Positions 16,704 to 25,699 are shown, numbered from the stretch's first letter. The stretch: DNA of 64,000 nt from Pseudogulbenkiania ferrooxidans 2002 (GCF_000174355.1 NZ_ACIS01000002.1:399487-463486); one strand, 5' to 3'. Notes: a model not told the origin generated them from the letters alone. Translations and numbers: made by a program.

Positions 16704-17726
16704 TCAATCGCCGGCCACCTCGATGGTCGGCGAGCAGTCGGCCACGTTCAGCGCGTCGGCCATGCCGACCAGCACCTCGCGCGGCCCCTCGAAGCGTTCC
16801 CTGGCGTGCGCGGTGCGGATGTTGTCCACCAGCATCAGGTCGCCGGACTGCCAGGCGTCGCGCACGGTGTGGGCGGTATAGACCTCGTTGATCGTTTGCA
16901 CGATGTCCGGGCCGATCGGGTCGCCGTTGCCGAAACGCGTATTGAACGGCAGCCCGTCCTCGCCGTAGACGTCCACGAGGTATTCGCGCACCTCCGGGTC
17001 TATCGTCCACTCGTTGAGGAAGGCGATCTGGTTGAACCAGCAGCGCTGGCCGGTACGCGGATGGCGCACCACGGCGCTGCGGCGCTGCCAGGTGCGCAAG
17101 GCGCCATCGGGCTGCCACTCGAAGCGGATCGCCTGCGCACGGCAGTAGCTCTCGACGGCCTGGCGCTCGCCACTGCCGAAGGCTTCGGCGATCGACGCCC
17201 CGATCTCGTCGTTGTAGTTGCGGACCAACAGCCACCCCAGCCGCTCGAAGCGGTCGACCAGATCCGCCGGTAGCGCTCGCCCTATCACCGTCTCGTCGGC
17301 CAACGGCGTCGCGCCCTCCTCGGTGGGCGCGGTGAGACAGGCGAACAACATGAGGGAGGGAGATTCGAGCGCATAGCTGAGTTCGTGGTGCATGCACATG
17401 GGCTGGCTGGGCGGCCACTTCGACGAGGAATAGAGCCCATCGGCGTAGCGCTGCCGGGTGGCGAACGCCTCCCGCTCGATCATCGGGCGGCCCAGTTGCC
17501 CGAATACGACGCCCACCTCCTCCACGTCGCGCAAGCCGAGGCCGCGCACCAGCAGCGCGCCGTGTTCGACGACGGCGGCACGCAGCTCGTCGCGATGCTC
17601 GGCGACCCAGCGGCGTGCGTCTGCGCTGGCGTCCACCCGCAGCAACGGCGGCTTAACGGATCGCACCTCCACATCGAGCGATGAGGTCGGCACGGAAGAT
17701 GATGCGGTTGCAAAGAGTGATGACAT
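16704..17726 (-). CDS. TauD/TfdA-family Fe(II)/2-oxoglutarate oxygenase (SyrP-like)
   Basis: 340 residues. Iron ligands are visible as H113-x-E115 (MHHELSYA) and a distal His307 (NIRTAHARERF); an Arg at 316 (GPREVLVG) can bind 2-oxoglutarate. The Glu in place of the usual Asp and the MHHELSY wording resemble the SyrP/clavaminate-synthase-like hydroxylases that modify amino acids bound to carrier proteins. It sits 6 bp after the synthetase gene with a perfect AGGAGGT ribosome-binding site. Likely job: hydroxylation of the carrier-bound diaminopropionyl residue or the product. Substrate is inference. Confidence 0.88.
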   Translation of the reverse strand: MSSLFATASSSVPTSSLDVEVRSVKPPLLRVDASADARRWVAEHRDELRAAVVEHGALLVRGLGLRDVEEVGVVFGQLGRPMIEREAFATRQRYADGLYSSSKWPPSQPMCMHHELSYALESPSLMLFACLTAPTEEGATPLADETVIGRALPADLVDRFERLGWLLVRNYNDEIGASIAEAFGSGERQAVESYCRAQAIRFEWQPDGALRTWQRRSAVVRHPRTGQRCWFNQIAFLNEWTIDPEVREYLVDVYGEDGLPFNTRFGNGDPIGPDIVQTINEVYTAHTVRDAWQSGDLMLVDNIRTAHARERFEGPREVLVGMADALNVADCSPTIEVAGD

Positions 17727-17732
17727 TTCGGA

Positions 17733-20306
17733 TTACCTCCTTTGCTGACTGATGCGGTGGTGGCGGCAGGGCTGCCCTTCTGGCGCAGCCAGCCGCCGCT
17801 GTGCGGACCGCGCGTCCACCAGGCTGGCCAGATCGGCGAGCACCGGGTGATCCGCCAGGTCCTTCACCGAAACCGCGCGGTTCAACTTGATCGCCAGCCT
17901 CAGTGCCGACAGCGAGGTGCCGCCGAGTTCGAAGAAGTGAGCCCCCCGGCCCACCTGCTCCGGCGAAATGCCGAGAATCTCGGCCCATGCGGCCGCCAGC
18001 CGTTGCTCGGTCGGCGTGCTGGCGCGCTCGCCATCGGCTTTGGCCATGTCGAGCTCGCCGGCGAGAGCCGTCAAGGCCTTCCGGTCGATCTTGCCGTTGC
18101 CCGTCAAGGGCAGCGTTCTTTGCCAATGGAACGCCGACGGCACCATGTACGTGGGCAGCGACTCGCCAAGCTGCTTCTGCAGCGTGTCGGCATCGAGCTG
18201 CCGCTCGCCGGAATAAAAAGCCACCAAGTGCTTGCTGCGGTCTGCCCGCTCGGCGACGACGACCGCGCCGTCCCGCACCCCCGGCAAGCGCAACAGCGTG
18301 TTCTCGATCTCGCCCAGCTCGATCCGGAAGCCGCTGATCTTGACCTGCGCATCGCGGCGGCCGAGGAACTCCAGCTTGCCTTCGGGCAGCCAGCGGCCGA
18401 AATCGCCGCTGCGGTACAACCGCTGCCCCGGGCTGTTCGGGTCGGCCATGAAGGCGCGTTGCGTGCGCTCCGGATCGTTGACGTAGCCGCGCCCGACGCA
18501 GACCCCGGAGAACACGATCTCGCCCGGTGCGCCGAGCGGCACCGGCGACAACTGCTCGTCGACGACGTAGACATGCGCATTGTTGACGGGGCGGCCGAGC
18601 GGCACGCGCTCGCGGCTGGGCACGCCGTCCATCACCTCGTGATTGGTGTCGTCGGAGGTCTCGGTCAGGCCGTAAACGTTCACCAGCCGGATAGCGGGCT
18701 GGGCCGCGAACCAGCGTTGCGTCAGCTCCTTCTTCAACGCCTCGCCGGTGACCGCCACGCAGCGCAGGTCCGGCAGCGCGCGCGGGTGCCGCTTCAGCTC
18801 GCTCAGGACGACGTCGAGATAGGACGGCACCACCTGCAGCACGTTGACCCTGGCCTCGACGATCTTGTCGACAAAGCGCCTGGCGTCCATGATCACGTCC
18901 TGATCCACCAGCAGCGTCCGCCCGCCGACCAGCAGCGCGGACACCAGCTGCCACAGCGAGATATCGAAGCACTGCGGCGCCGTCTGGGCGACCACCGTTC
19001 CGGCACCGATGTTCAAGTCGTCGATCTTGGCGAACAGGTGGTTGAGCATGCCGGCGTGCTCGCACATCGCCCCCTTGGGTTCGCCGGTCGAGCCGGAGGT
19101 GAAGTAGATGTAGGCAAGCTGACCGGGCGTGACCTCGACCCCGACATCGCCCTCGGAAAAATCCGCCGCCCAGGCCGCATCGATGAACAGTTTCTCGATG
19201 CCCTCGGGGATTCCGGCTGGTGCATCGAGCGCCTGATCCAGCATCCCGGTGCTGCCGCGCTCGGCCAGCACCAGCCGGCAATCGGCCCGGTTGAGCGTGC
19301 GCGCGATGCGGTCGGCGGGGAAATGCGGCTCGATCGGCAGGTAGGCGCCACCGGCCTTGAAGATGGCGAGCACCGCGCTCAGCCAGTCCAGGTTGCGCTC
19401 GGTCACCACGGCGACCACGCCTTCACGGCCCAGGCCGTGCGCCAACAGCATCCGCGCCAGATGGTTGGCGCGGGCATTGAGCTGGCCATAGGTCAGCTGC
19501 CCGTCGCCGTGCACGGCCGCCACGGCATCCGGGTGCGCCCGCGCCTGTTCTTCGAACAGCTCGTGGGCCCGGCGCTCCGGCAGCGTGCGCTGCGGCCCGG
19601 CGAGGCCATCGAGCTGGAAACGCCACTCCTCGGGGGAGAGCAGACTCTGCCGTGCCGGCTCGGCATCGGGATCGGCCGCCAGCGCCGCCAGCGCGGCGAG
19701 GTGATAGCCGGCGATTCTGGCGGCGCACTCGCCGTCGATGACATCCGTCCGGTAACGCAGCCGCAGCGCGAGCCCCTCGCCTTGCACCAGGGCGAGATGG
19801 AGCACGATACCGTCGCCCAGCGCGGCACCGCGCGCCCGGGTGGTATCGAACACGGTTTCGAACAGGGGCTCGGTGAGGCCGAGTTCCCGTCTCAGCGCCT
19901 CGACCGGAAAATTCCGGTGCAACAGCAGCGCCGACTCCGCCCGCGCGGTTTCCAGCAGCACCTGCCGCCACGACCGGGGCCCGATCGACATCGGGAGCGG
20001 CAACGGCGGGCCGCCCGGCACGGCGTAGCCGGCGGTCACCTCGCTCTCCCCGCAGAGCGCGCCGAGCACCTTGGCGTGCGCGGTCAACAGCACCGAACTG
20101 AGCGGTACCGCCAGCTTATTCACCAGCCGGTACAGTGCCGTCACGAGTTCATCGGGAATCGCCGCTTCCACTTCCCCGACGCCGGGTACCGGATCGAGGG
20201 TCCAGCGCGGCAGCGCGGCGAAGTCGCCGGCGAGGAGGACATCGTGCCAGAACACCCGGCTGTGCTCGGCCGTGGCGCCGTCTTTTCGTAATGCGATAGG
20301 GTTCAT
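17733..20306 (-). CDS. Nonribosomal peptide synthetase: partial condensation - adenylation - carrier
   Basis: 857 residues. Residues ~1-235 look like the C-terminal half of a condensation domain, with no HHxxxDG motif, so condensation activity is unlikely. Residues ~245-735 are an adenylation domain: YIYFTSGSTGEPKG, NVYGLTET, YRSGDFGRW, GRRDAQVKISGFRIELGE, GNGKIDRKAL. A carrier domain follows (FFELGGTSLSALRL). There is no thioesterase. My hand-read specificity code is D-I-W-Q-A-T-V-D-D-K; the acidic pair near the end suits a diamino acid. With SbnA/SbnB in the operon, L-2,3-diaminopropionate is the predicted substrate. The start is 1 bp from the preceding stop. Confidence 0.92.
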   Translation of the reverse strand: MNPIALRKDGATAEHSRVFWHDVLLAGDFAALPRWTLDPVPGVGEVEAAIPDELVTALYRLVNKLAVPLSSVLLTAHAKVLGALCGESEVTAGYAVPGGPPLPLPMSIGPRSWRQVLLETARAESALLLHRNFPVEALRRELGLTEPLFETVFDTTRARGAALGDGIVLHLALVQGEGLALRLRYRTDVIDGECAARIAGYHLAALAALAADPDAEPARQSLLSPEEWRFQLDGLAGPQRTLPERRAHELFEEQARAHPDAVAAVHGDGQLTYGQLNARANHLARMLLAHGLGREGVVAVVTERNLDWLSAVLAIFKAGGAYLPIEPHFPADRIARTLNRADCRLVLAERGSTGMLDQALDAPAGIPEGIEKLFIDAAWAADFSEGDVGVEVTPGQLAYIYFTSGSTGEPKGAMCEHAGMLNHLFAKIDDLNIGAGTVVAQTAPQCFDISLWQLVSALLVGGRTLLVDQDVIMDARRFVDKIVEARVNVLQVVPSYLDVVLSELKRHPRALPDLRCVAVTGEALKKELTQRWFAAQPAIRLVNVYGLTETSDDTNHEVMDGVPSRERVPLGRPVNNAHVYVVDEQLSPVPLGAPGEIVFSGVCVGRGYVNDPERTQRAFMADPNSPGQRLYRSGDFGRWLPEGKLEFLGRRDAQVKISGFRIELGEIENTLLRLPGVRDGAVVVAERADRSKHLVAFYSGERQLDADTLQKQLGESLPTYMVPSAFHWQRTLPLTGNGKIDRKALTALAGELDMAKADGERASTPTEQRLAAAWAEILGISPEQVGRGAHFFELGGTSLSALRLAIKLNRAVSVKDLADHPVLADLASLVDARSAQRRLAAPEGQPCRHHRISQQRR

Positions 20307-20307
20307 C

Positions 20308-22782
20308 TCAGATCTCCCTGGCCGGGTTCCCGCCCCACTGAGCGTTGGCTGGCACCGTCTCTCCCTTCATGAGGAAGGAGTCCGCGGCGAGTACCGAGCC
20401 GTCGCTCATCGTCACGCCGTAGTGCACGAAGGCGCCCACCCCGACCGTGCAACCGGCGCCGAGCGCGGTATGGCCGGACTTGTAGGTGCCATCCTCCTGC
20501 GAGTCGCACTGGATCTTGCTGCGGTGATTGAGAACGCATTCGTCCCCGATGGTAGTCAGGGTCGGCTCGGAAATATGGGTACCGTCATCGAATACCCGCT
20601 TGCCCAAGCGCACCCCGATCAACCGCCACAGCACGCTCTTGAAGGGCGTACCGTCGAAGAGGTGGAGGAAGTTGATCGGGTGCAGCTTCCAGTTGCGTTC
20701 GACCCACCAGAAACCCGGGTCGTAGATGGAGCAGATGGCCGGCGGTGGCGGGCCGATCGCTTCGAAGCCGCGCTCCACCAGGGCGTAGTAGACCGCGGCG
20801 ACAACCGCGCTCAGCGCGAAGAGCGCCGCCATGAGCACATGGGCGAACGTGTCGTAGAAAAACCGCACGGCGGCCACGTCGATGAGCACGATCAGGAAGA
20901 CACCGACCCACCGGGTCAGCAGGAAAATGCCGATCGTCCGCAGGTTGAAGCGGTTCTTGGCAGCCAGGCCGCGACGCATCGCCTCACCCGTCCGCAGATG
21001 ATCGAATCGGCTGTCGCGCTCGACCGAGCGCGGAATCTCGAAAGGCGGCGAGCCCAGCAAGCCCACCCCTTGGCGCACCCTGCCGTCGAGCGGCACCATC
21101 ACCTTGATCGCGAGCAGGCAGTTGTCGGCCGTCCGCGCCCCCGGCGGGTAGGTCACGTAGTTGCCCACGAAGTTGCGCGACCCGATCGCCGTCCGGGACA
21201 CCTTGAACGAGGTGCTGGAGATTTCGTCGTTGATCAGGTATAGGCCGTCGGAGACCATCGTTCCGCTGCCCACGGTGGTGAGCAAGGGGTTCGTGGTGAT
21301 CACCTCGCTGCCGAAATTCGACCCGGTCTGCACCACGGGAGACAGGCGATAGCCGATCCACTCCAGGAAGTGGACGATGTACGAACTGTCGCCGAACAGC
21401 ACCGGGAAGAACCTCAGCCTGCCCAAGCCCACGATGGCGCGATGCATGGCGTAGCGGAAGCCGTAGAGCGGGTAGACCGTGTCCGGCCTGAGGAACAGGT
21501 TCAAGACACGCGGCAGGGTGCCGAGGGCCAGCAGACCGACCAGCAGCATGCCGAAGAAGAAGACGGCCGAGAACACCAGCGCCTCGGTCAGCAGCCCCCG
21601 CGCCGTCAACACCCCGCCGCTCGTTTGCAGGGCCGGGTCCAGCATCTCGACCAGCGACGACACCTGGAGGAACAGCAGGCCGAGGCCCCACTCCAGGAGC
21701 GGCGCCCACACAAAGAGGACGATGATCAAGGTAAAAGCGGCATACGCGGCTCGACGCAGCCTGCCGCACGGCGCCGGCGCCACTCTCACATAGTTGGTAT
21801 CGGTGCGCTGTGCCGGGGAGCCGTGCCAGCGCTCGCCGGCCGGCACCGACTGGCCGCGATGCAAGGCGGAGGTATGACCGAGCTGTGCCCCATCGCCCAT
21901 GGCCGTGTCGATGTCGAGCACGGACATTTCACCGACAAACGCGTCCCGGCCCAGCGTCACCGGCCCGGTCTCGATCCGGCCGGCCTGCGCCCGGTAGCAG
22001 AGAAACATCGCATCCCGGCGGATCACGGTTCCGGCGCCGATCGTGAGCAGGTCGGTGCACACCGGAATGTGCCGCGACAGGATCACGACCCCCGGCCCGA
22101 TTTTCGCCCCCAACGCCCTCAGATAGAAATTGTACAAGGGCGAACCGACGCATAAATAGACGCCGGGGTTCGACCAGATCAGGGCCTTGACCACCCAGAA
22201 GCGGACATAGCCCAAGCTCCAGAGCCGGATCTGCTGCGGCTTCCAGCGGCCGATCAGCAGCCACTTCACCGCGATCGGCAGCACGCTCACGGCGAAGAAA
22301 ACCACGCTGCCGAACAGGGCCAGGCGCAGCACCTTCTCGACGCCCATGGCATCGGCCACCAGCCACTGATAGCCCGCAATGGCGGCAATGACGCCGAGGT
22401 AGGAATACCCGAGGTAGAACAACGCTTGCAGCACACCGCACACGACATGCTCGCGCGCGCTGGTCGGCGTCGCCGGCGCCAACGCTGCCGCCGGCGGCTT
22501 GCCGGTGGCGGGAGCCGCGTCCGCCAGCGCCGCGGCCAGGCTTCTGATCGTCGGGTGCGCGTAGATATCCTTCATCGATACCGACGGCAGGTCGCCGCGC
22601 TTTCTCAATCGCGCGCAGAAATGGGCCATCACCAGCGAATCGGCCCCTAACTCCTTGAAAAAGTGACTATCGGCTGGCACATGGTCGATATCCATGACCC
22701 CGGCCAGTACCTCGGCGAGGATGCTTTCTGTACGTATGGCGGTGCCGCCGTGCTGATCCGCCATCGTCGTTACGGCCCTCAT
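20308..22782 (-). CDS. Carrier - membrane - tandem acyltransferase protein (Pls/PosA-type synthetase terminal part)
   Basis: 824 residues from ATG 22782, which overlaps the sbnB stop as ATGA. An N-terminal carrier domain has its phosphopantetheine Ser at residue 49 (LGADSLVMAHF). Then come about three pairs of hydrophobic helices (near 112-177, 345-425 and 640-700), each followed by a soluble segment with left-handed beta-helix (hexapeptide) character, for example GAKIGPGVVILSRHIPVC, VGSGTMVSDG and IGDECVLNHRSKIQ. This T-TM-C1-TM-C2-TM-C3 order is that of epsilon-poly-L-lysine synthetase without its adenylation domain. In Pls the tandem C domains join amino acids by iterative isopeptide bonds. 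The missing adenylation function is the next gene. The protein would sit in the inner membrane. Confidence 0.9.
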   Translation of the reverse strand: MRAVTTMADQHGGTAIRTESILAEVLAGVMDIDHVPADSHFFKELGADSLVMAHFCARLRKRGDLPSVSMKDIYAHPTIRSLAAALADAAPATGKPPAAALAPATPTSAREHVVCGVLQALFYLGYSYLGVIAAIAGYQWLVADAMGVEKVLRLALFGSVVFFAVSVLPIAVKWLLIGRWKPQQIRLWSLGYVRFWVVKALIWSNPGVYLCVGSPLYNFYLRALGAKIGPGVVILSRHIPVCTDLLTIGAGTVIRRDAMFLCYRAQAGRIETGPVTLGRDAFVGEMSVLDIDTAMGDGAQLGHTSALHRGQSVPAGERWHGSPAQRTDTNYVRVAPAPCGRLRRAAYAAFTLIIVLFVWAPLLEWGLGLLFLQVSSLVEMLDPALQTSGGVLTARGLLTEALVFSAVFFFGMLLVGLLALGTLPRVLNLFLRPDTVYPLYGFRYAMHRAIVGLGRLRFFPVLFGDSSYIVHFLEWIGYRLSPVVQTGSNFGSEVITTNPLLTTVGSGTMVSDGLYLINDEISSTSFKVSRTAIGSRNFVGNYVTYPPGARTADNCLLAIKVMVPLDGRVRQGVGLLGSPPFEIPRSVERDSRFDHLRTGEAMRRGLAAKNRFNLRTIGIFLLTRWVGVFLIVLIDVAAVRFFYDTFAHVLMAALFALSAVVAAVYYALVERGFEAIGPPPPAICSIYDPGFWWVERNWKLHPINFLHLFDGTPFKSVLWRLIGVRLGKRVFDDGTHISEPTLTTIGDECVLNHRSKIQCDSQEDGTYKSGHTALGAGCTVGVGAFVHYGVTMSDGSVLAADSFLMKGETVPANAQWGGNPAREI

Positions 22783-23792
22783 CGTACGACCTCGTAGAAG
22801 AAGTCGGACAGACGCAGGTCTTGGCCGGCGGCGACCGCCTGGTCGTACACCCACTTACCGACCGCCAGGTCGAGTATCCCCATGCCGAAGGGCGAGAAGA
22901 TGATCGGGCGGCGGCGATCGACCGAGCACTTCCCGAGCATGACTTCGGCCAACGTACCGGTCACGAAATCGCGGTTGCCCGTCTGTTGCAGGGCAAGATG
23001 AGGGGAGGTGTTGGCCTTCATGACGTGCTCGACATCGTCGACCACGTTCTGTGCACCCAGCAGTATCCCCGGCGCGAGATCGCGCAGGGAGATATGCAAC
23101 ACCAGCGGGTTGTGCTCGAACAGGGCCGAGTCGGTGATGTGGGGCGTCGCAGCGACGGTGGCGAACACGATCAGATCACAGGCCCTGATCAGCCCCTCCA
23201 CATCGGGAGCCACCGTCACCCTGCGGTGCCGCTCGGGGTGGCACGCCGTCTTGATGAATTTCTCGCTCTCGAGCGGCGAGCGATCGTACAGCCGCACCTC
23301 CTCGATCTCCCACCCGGTATCGACCAGGAACTCATAGACGTAGCGGGCGATGAACCCGTTGCCCACGATGCCCAGCGAGCGCGCGCGGCGCGATTGCCCG
23401 TTCAGCCAGAACGCGGCCAAGGTGGCCGACGCGGCCGTGCGCGAGGCCGAGATGATCGAACTCTCGAGAATGGCGAAGGGATAGCCGGTGTCGTAGCGAT
23501 TGAGCACGAGCACCGCCGAGGCGCGCGGGAAACCACGCTGGACGTTACCGGGAAAGCTCGCGATCCACTTCAACCCAGCCACATCGAAGCCGCCCCCGAG
23601 ATAGGCCGGCAGCGCGATGATGCGGCAATCCGGCTTCTCGGGGAAACGCAGGAAGTAACTGTCCGGGTTGACGGAATGCCCGCCGGCATGCGCGAGGTAG
23701 GCGTTCTGGACAATCTCGACACAGGCGTCGCGCTGGGCGCGGATGATGTCGGAAACGGTCTTGCCGTTGATGATAGACAGCTCGAATTCCAT
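22779..23792 (-). CDS. sbnB: SbnB-like 2,3-diaminopropionate synthase (oxidative hydrolysis step)
   Basis: 337 residues from ATG 23792 (MEFELSIINGKTVSDII); the longer frame upstream overlaps sbnA and is not coding. It belongs to the ornithine cyclodeaminase/mu-crystallin family with an NAD fold around LGIVGNGFIARYVYEFL. SbnB oxidises N-(1-amino-1-carboxy-2-ethyl)-glutamate to L-2,3-diaminopropionate and 2-oxoglutarate. The 11-bp spacing after the SbnA homologue and the SbnB-like N-terminus (SYFLRFPEKP) make this better than ornithine cyclodeaminase. SbnA/SbnB pairs supply Dap for staphyloferrin B, viomycin and similar products. Confidence 0.92.
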   Translation of the reverse strand: MEFELSIINGKTVSDIIRAQRDACVEIVQNAYLAHAGGHSVNPDSYFLRFPEKPDCRIIALPAYLGGGFDVAGLKWIASFPGNVQRGFPRASAVLVLNRYDTGYPFAILESSIISASRTAASATLAAFWLNGQSRRARSLGIVGNGFIARYVYEFLVDTGWEIEEVRLYDRSPLESEKFIKTACHPERHRRVTVAPDVEGLIRACDLIVFATVAATPHITDSALFEHNPLVLHISLRDLAPGILLGAQNVVDDVEHVMKANTSPHLALQQTGNRDFVTGTLAEVMLGKCSVDRRRPIIFSPFGMGILDLAVGKWVYDQAVAAGQDLRLSDFFYEVVR

Positions 23793-23803
23793 GACATTCT
23801 CCT

Positions 23804-24835
23804 CTACTCCAGCCTGGCCGCCCACGCGGGGTCGTATACCGTGTCGAGGTAGGGCGTGCCGCGGTCGGCGCACAGGAACAACACGGTAGGCAGCCCGGAT
23901 TCCGTCATCTTCGGCGCCAGCCGCTTCACCGCCGCGAACGCCGTCCCGCTCGACCCGCCGACGAACAGCCCATGAGTCGTGAGAAGTTCCTGGCACGCTG
24001 CGACGGTTTCGCGCTCGGGAATCAAGACCACCTCGTCAACCTCCGCCTCCGCCAGCAAGGGGGGGACGATGCTCGACCCGATGCCGGGAATATGGCGTTT
24101 GTGAGGCTCCCCGCCAAAGATGACGGAGCCTTCGCTATCGACGCCGACGATCTGGACCTTCGGGAAATGCTCCTTGAGGCGACGCGATACACCGGCGATG
24201 GTGCCCGCCGTACTGACGGCGACGAAGACATAATCGAGCGAATCGAAATCGGCGCAGATCTCGCCCGCCGTGAGTTCGTAGTGCGCTTCCAGCGCGTCCG
24301 GGTTGCCGTACTGGTTGGTCCAGTAGGCATCCGGAATCGTGGCGCACAGGTGCTTCACCATCTGCAGGCGGGTCTTCAGAAATCCGCCGGTGTCGTCACG
24401 TTCCTCGACCTTCACCACCGTCGGGCACAAGCGCCGCAGGAAAGACTCGTAGAGGCCCGAGATGTTGGGGTCGATCACCGGAATGAATTCAAGGCCGACC
24501 AGGTGCGTGAGCGTGGCGAGCGCGTTGGCGAAGTTGCCGGACGAGGACTCGATCACCGTCGTCGCTTCGTTGATCTGCCCGCGCTCGGCGGCTCGTTTGA
24601 GTATCCAGTAAGCGGAGCGGTCCTTGATGCTCCCGATCGGGTTGACATACTCGAGCTTGGCGAAAAGATTCATCCCGGCCACATCCAATCGCACATTGGG
24701 GGTGGGTCGCAGGGTCTTTCCGAGCATGTTGAGGCGGGAGACAAGATGGGACGCGGGCTGCCGGCCTCCCGCCGGGGGCTTGTCCAATTCTGCATCCCTA
24801 CTCCGCGCGACTACCTCGTTGGCTGACAAACGCAT
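23804..24835 (-). CDS. sbnA: SbnA-like N-(2-amino-2-carboxyethyl)-L-glutamate synthase
   Basis: 343-residue fold-type II PLP enzyme of the cysteine synthase family. The PLP Lys is in NPIGSIKDRSA, the substrate loop in ESSSGNFANALA, and the phosphate-binding loop in VSTAGTIAG. SbnA condenses O-phospho-L-serine with L-glutamate. The text VIESSSGNFANALAT is SbnA-like rather than CysK/CysM. It is the first gene of the operon; ATG 24835 has AGGAG 8 nt upstream. About 30 extra N-terminal residues precede the usual start of the family. Confidence 0.93.
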   Translation of the reverse strand: MRLSANEVVARSRDAELDKPPAGGRQPASHLVSRLNMLGKTLRPTPNVRLDVAGMNLFAKLEYVNPIGSIKDRSAYWILKRAAERGQINEATTVIESSSGNFANALATLTHLVGLEFIPVIDPNISGLYESFLRRLCPTVVKVEERDDTGGFLKTRLQMVKHLCATIPDAYWTNQYGNPDALEAHYELTAGEICADFDSLDYVFVAVSTAGTIAGVSRRLKEHFPKVQIVGVDSEGSVIFGGEPHKRHIPGIGSSIVPPLLAEAEVDEVVLIPERETVAACQELLTTHGLFVGGSSGTAFAAVKRLAPKMTESGLPTVLFLCADRGTPYLDTVYDPAWAARLE

Positions 24836-24903
24836 GATCTGACTCCTATGGCAAGACCGATCAGGAGTGCTGTAAGCGTCGGCGCAGGAGCCGAAGTGAA
24901 TAC

Positions 24904-24977
24904 GCGGACACGAGTATAGAAGACGCAGCTTTCCCCCGAGCTGTGAAGACCTGTCTTCTACGCTCTTGAGTGTCCGC
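24904..24977. promoter_or_regulatory. Long dyad upstream of the diaminopropionate operon
   Basis: Two nested inverted repeats share nearly one centre 105 bp before sbnA: outer GCGGACAC (24904-24911) / GTGTCCGC (24970-24977), inner TAGAAGAC (24917-24924) / GTCTTCTA (24953-24960). It could be an operator for a dimeric regulator or a leader hairpin. The rest of the gap 24836-25202 shows no gene. Confidence 0.5.
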
Positions 24978-25202
24978 TAAGTAATTGATGCTGCGATGGA
25001 ACGCCTCGAACATCGAGGAACCATGCGCTTATTTGAACGGGCTTTCGGCCCCCACCGTTGCACATACAGACGGTAACGTCTCCATTGAGCGGTGCGATAC
25101 GGTGAACTTACCTAAGTGCGACCGAGACCGGCAAGGCAAGTTCCCATACTCTTCCGAGTATTCGACCCTCCATGCCCGGGCCGCGCCGCCCCGTCGCGTG
25201 CA

Positions 25203-25235
25203 AACGGGCCATCGCCGTGCTGGCGATGGCCCGTT
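25203..25235. terminator. Hairpin terminator between the cupin gene and the sbn operon
   Basis: A perfect 14-bp stem (AACGGGCCATCGCC / GGCGATGGCCCGTT) with a 5-nt loop lies 13 bp past the cupin stop on the minus strand. The T-tract is short (TTTGC), so termination may be partial. Confidence 0.7.
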
Positions 25236-25248
25236 GTCTTTGCATGCC

Positions 25249-25665
25249 TCAGTTCGCGAAGGGAGTCGTCAACTCCGCCTCGCCCGTATCCACCACGAAC
25301 ACCGCGAGGAGCTTGGCTGGCTGCGTCTCGCTGGCATTGGCGCTGACGGCGTGGCGGTCGCCGGGCATCTCGGCGAAGTTCTGCCCGGCCTTGTAGACCG
25401 TCACCGGCCCATCGTTCACTTGGCTCTTGATCGCCCCCTCCAGCACCGTCGCATAGATGAAGGCGGACTTGGCATGCGTGTGACCAGGCGAGTAGCCACC
25501 CGGGCCGTATTCAACGAGCACACCCTTGATGCTCTTGCCGGGAGCATTCGGCAACTCGTGCTGGTAGACGAGGGTCACCTTGGCGCTCTTCGCCTTCGGC
25601 GCCTCCGCAAGGGCGCTGCCGAACGGTAGGGCGGCAACCAGCAGCGAACAAAGAATGCGTTTCAT
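25249..25665 (-). CDS. Secreted cupin-domain protein
   Basis: 138 residues from ATG 25665 with an AGGAGGTTCC ribosome-binding site. A signal peptide (MKRILCSLLVAALPFGSALA) directs it to the periplasm. The remainder is a single cupin barrel with the metal-type motif GHTHAKSAFIYATVLEG and a second strand GDRHAVSANAS. Function unknown; such proteins often bind a metal and a small ligand. It follows the NmrA-like gene and may be the last gene of a stress-type operon facing a MocR regulator. Confidence 0.85.
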   Translation of the reverse strand: MKRILCSLLVAALPFGSALAEAPKAKSAKVTLVYQHELPNAPGKSIKGVLVEYGPGGYSPGHTHAKSAFIYATVLEGAIKSQVNDGPVTVYKAGQNFAEMPGDRHAVSANASETQPAKLLAVFVVDTGEAELTTPFAN

Positions 25666-25699
25666 GGAACCTCCTGTTATTTGGTTGGCGGATGCAGGA

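Noticed and set aside
17742..20291. 849-residue plus-strand frame opposite the NRPS gene
   Set aside because: No recognisable domain; the NRPS core motifs on the minus strand account for the region.
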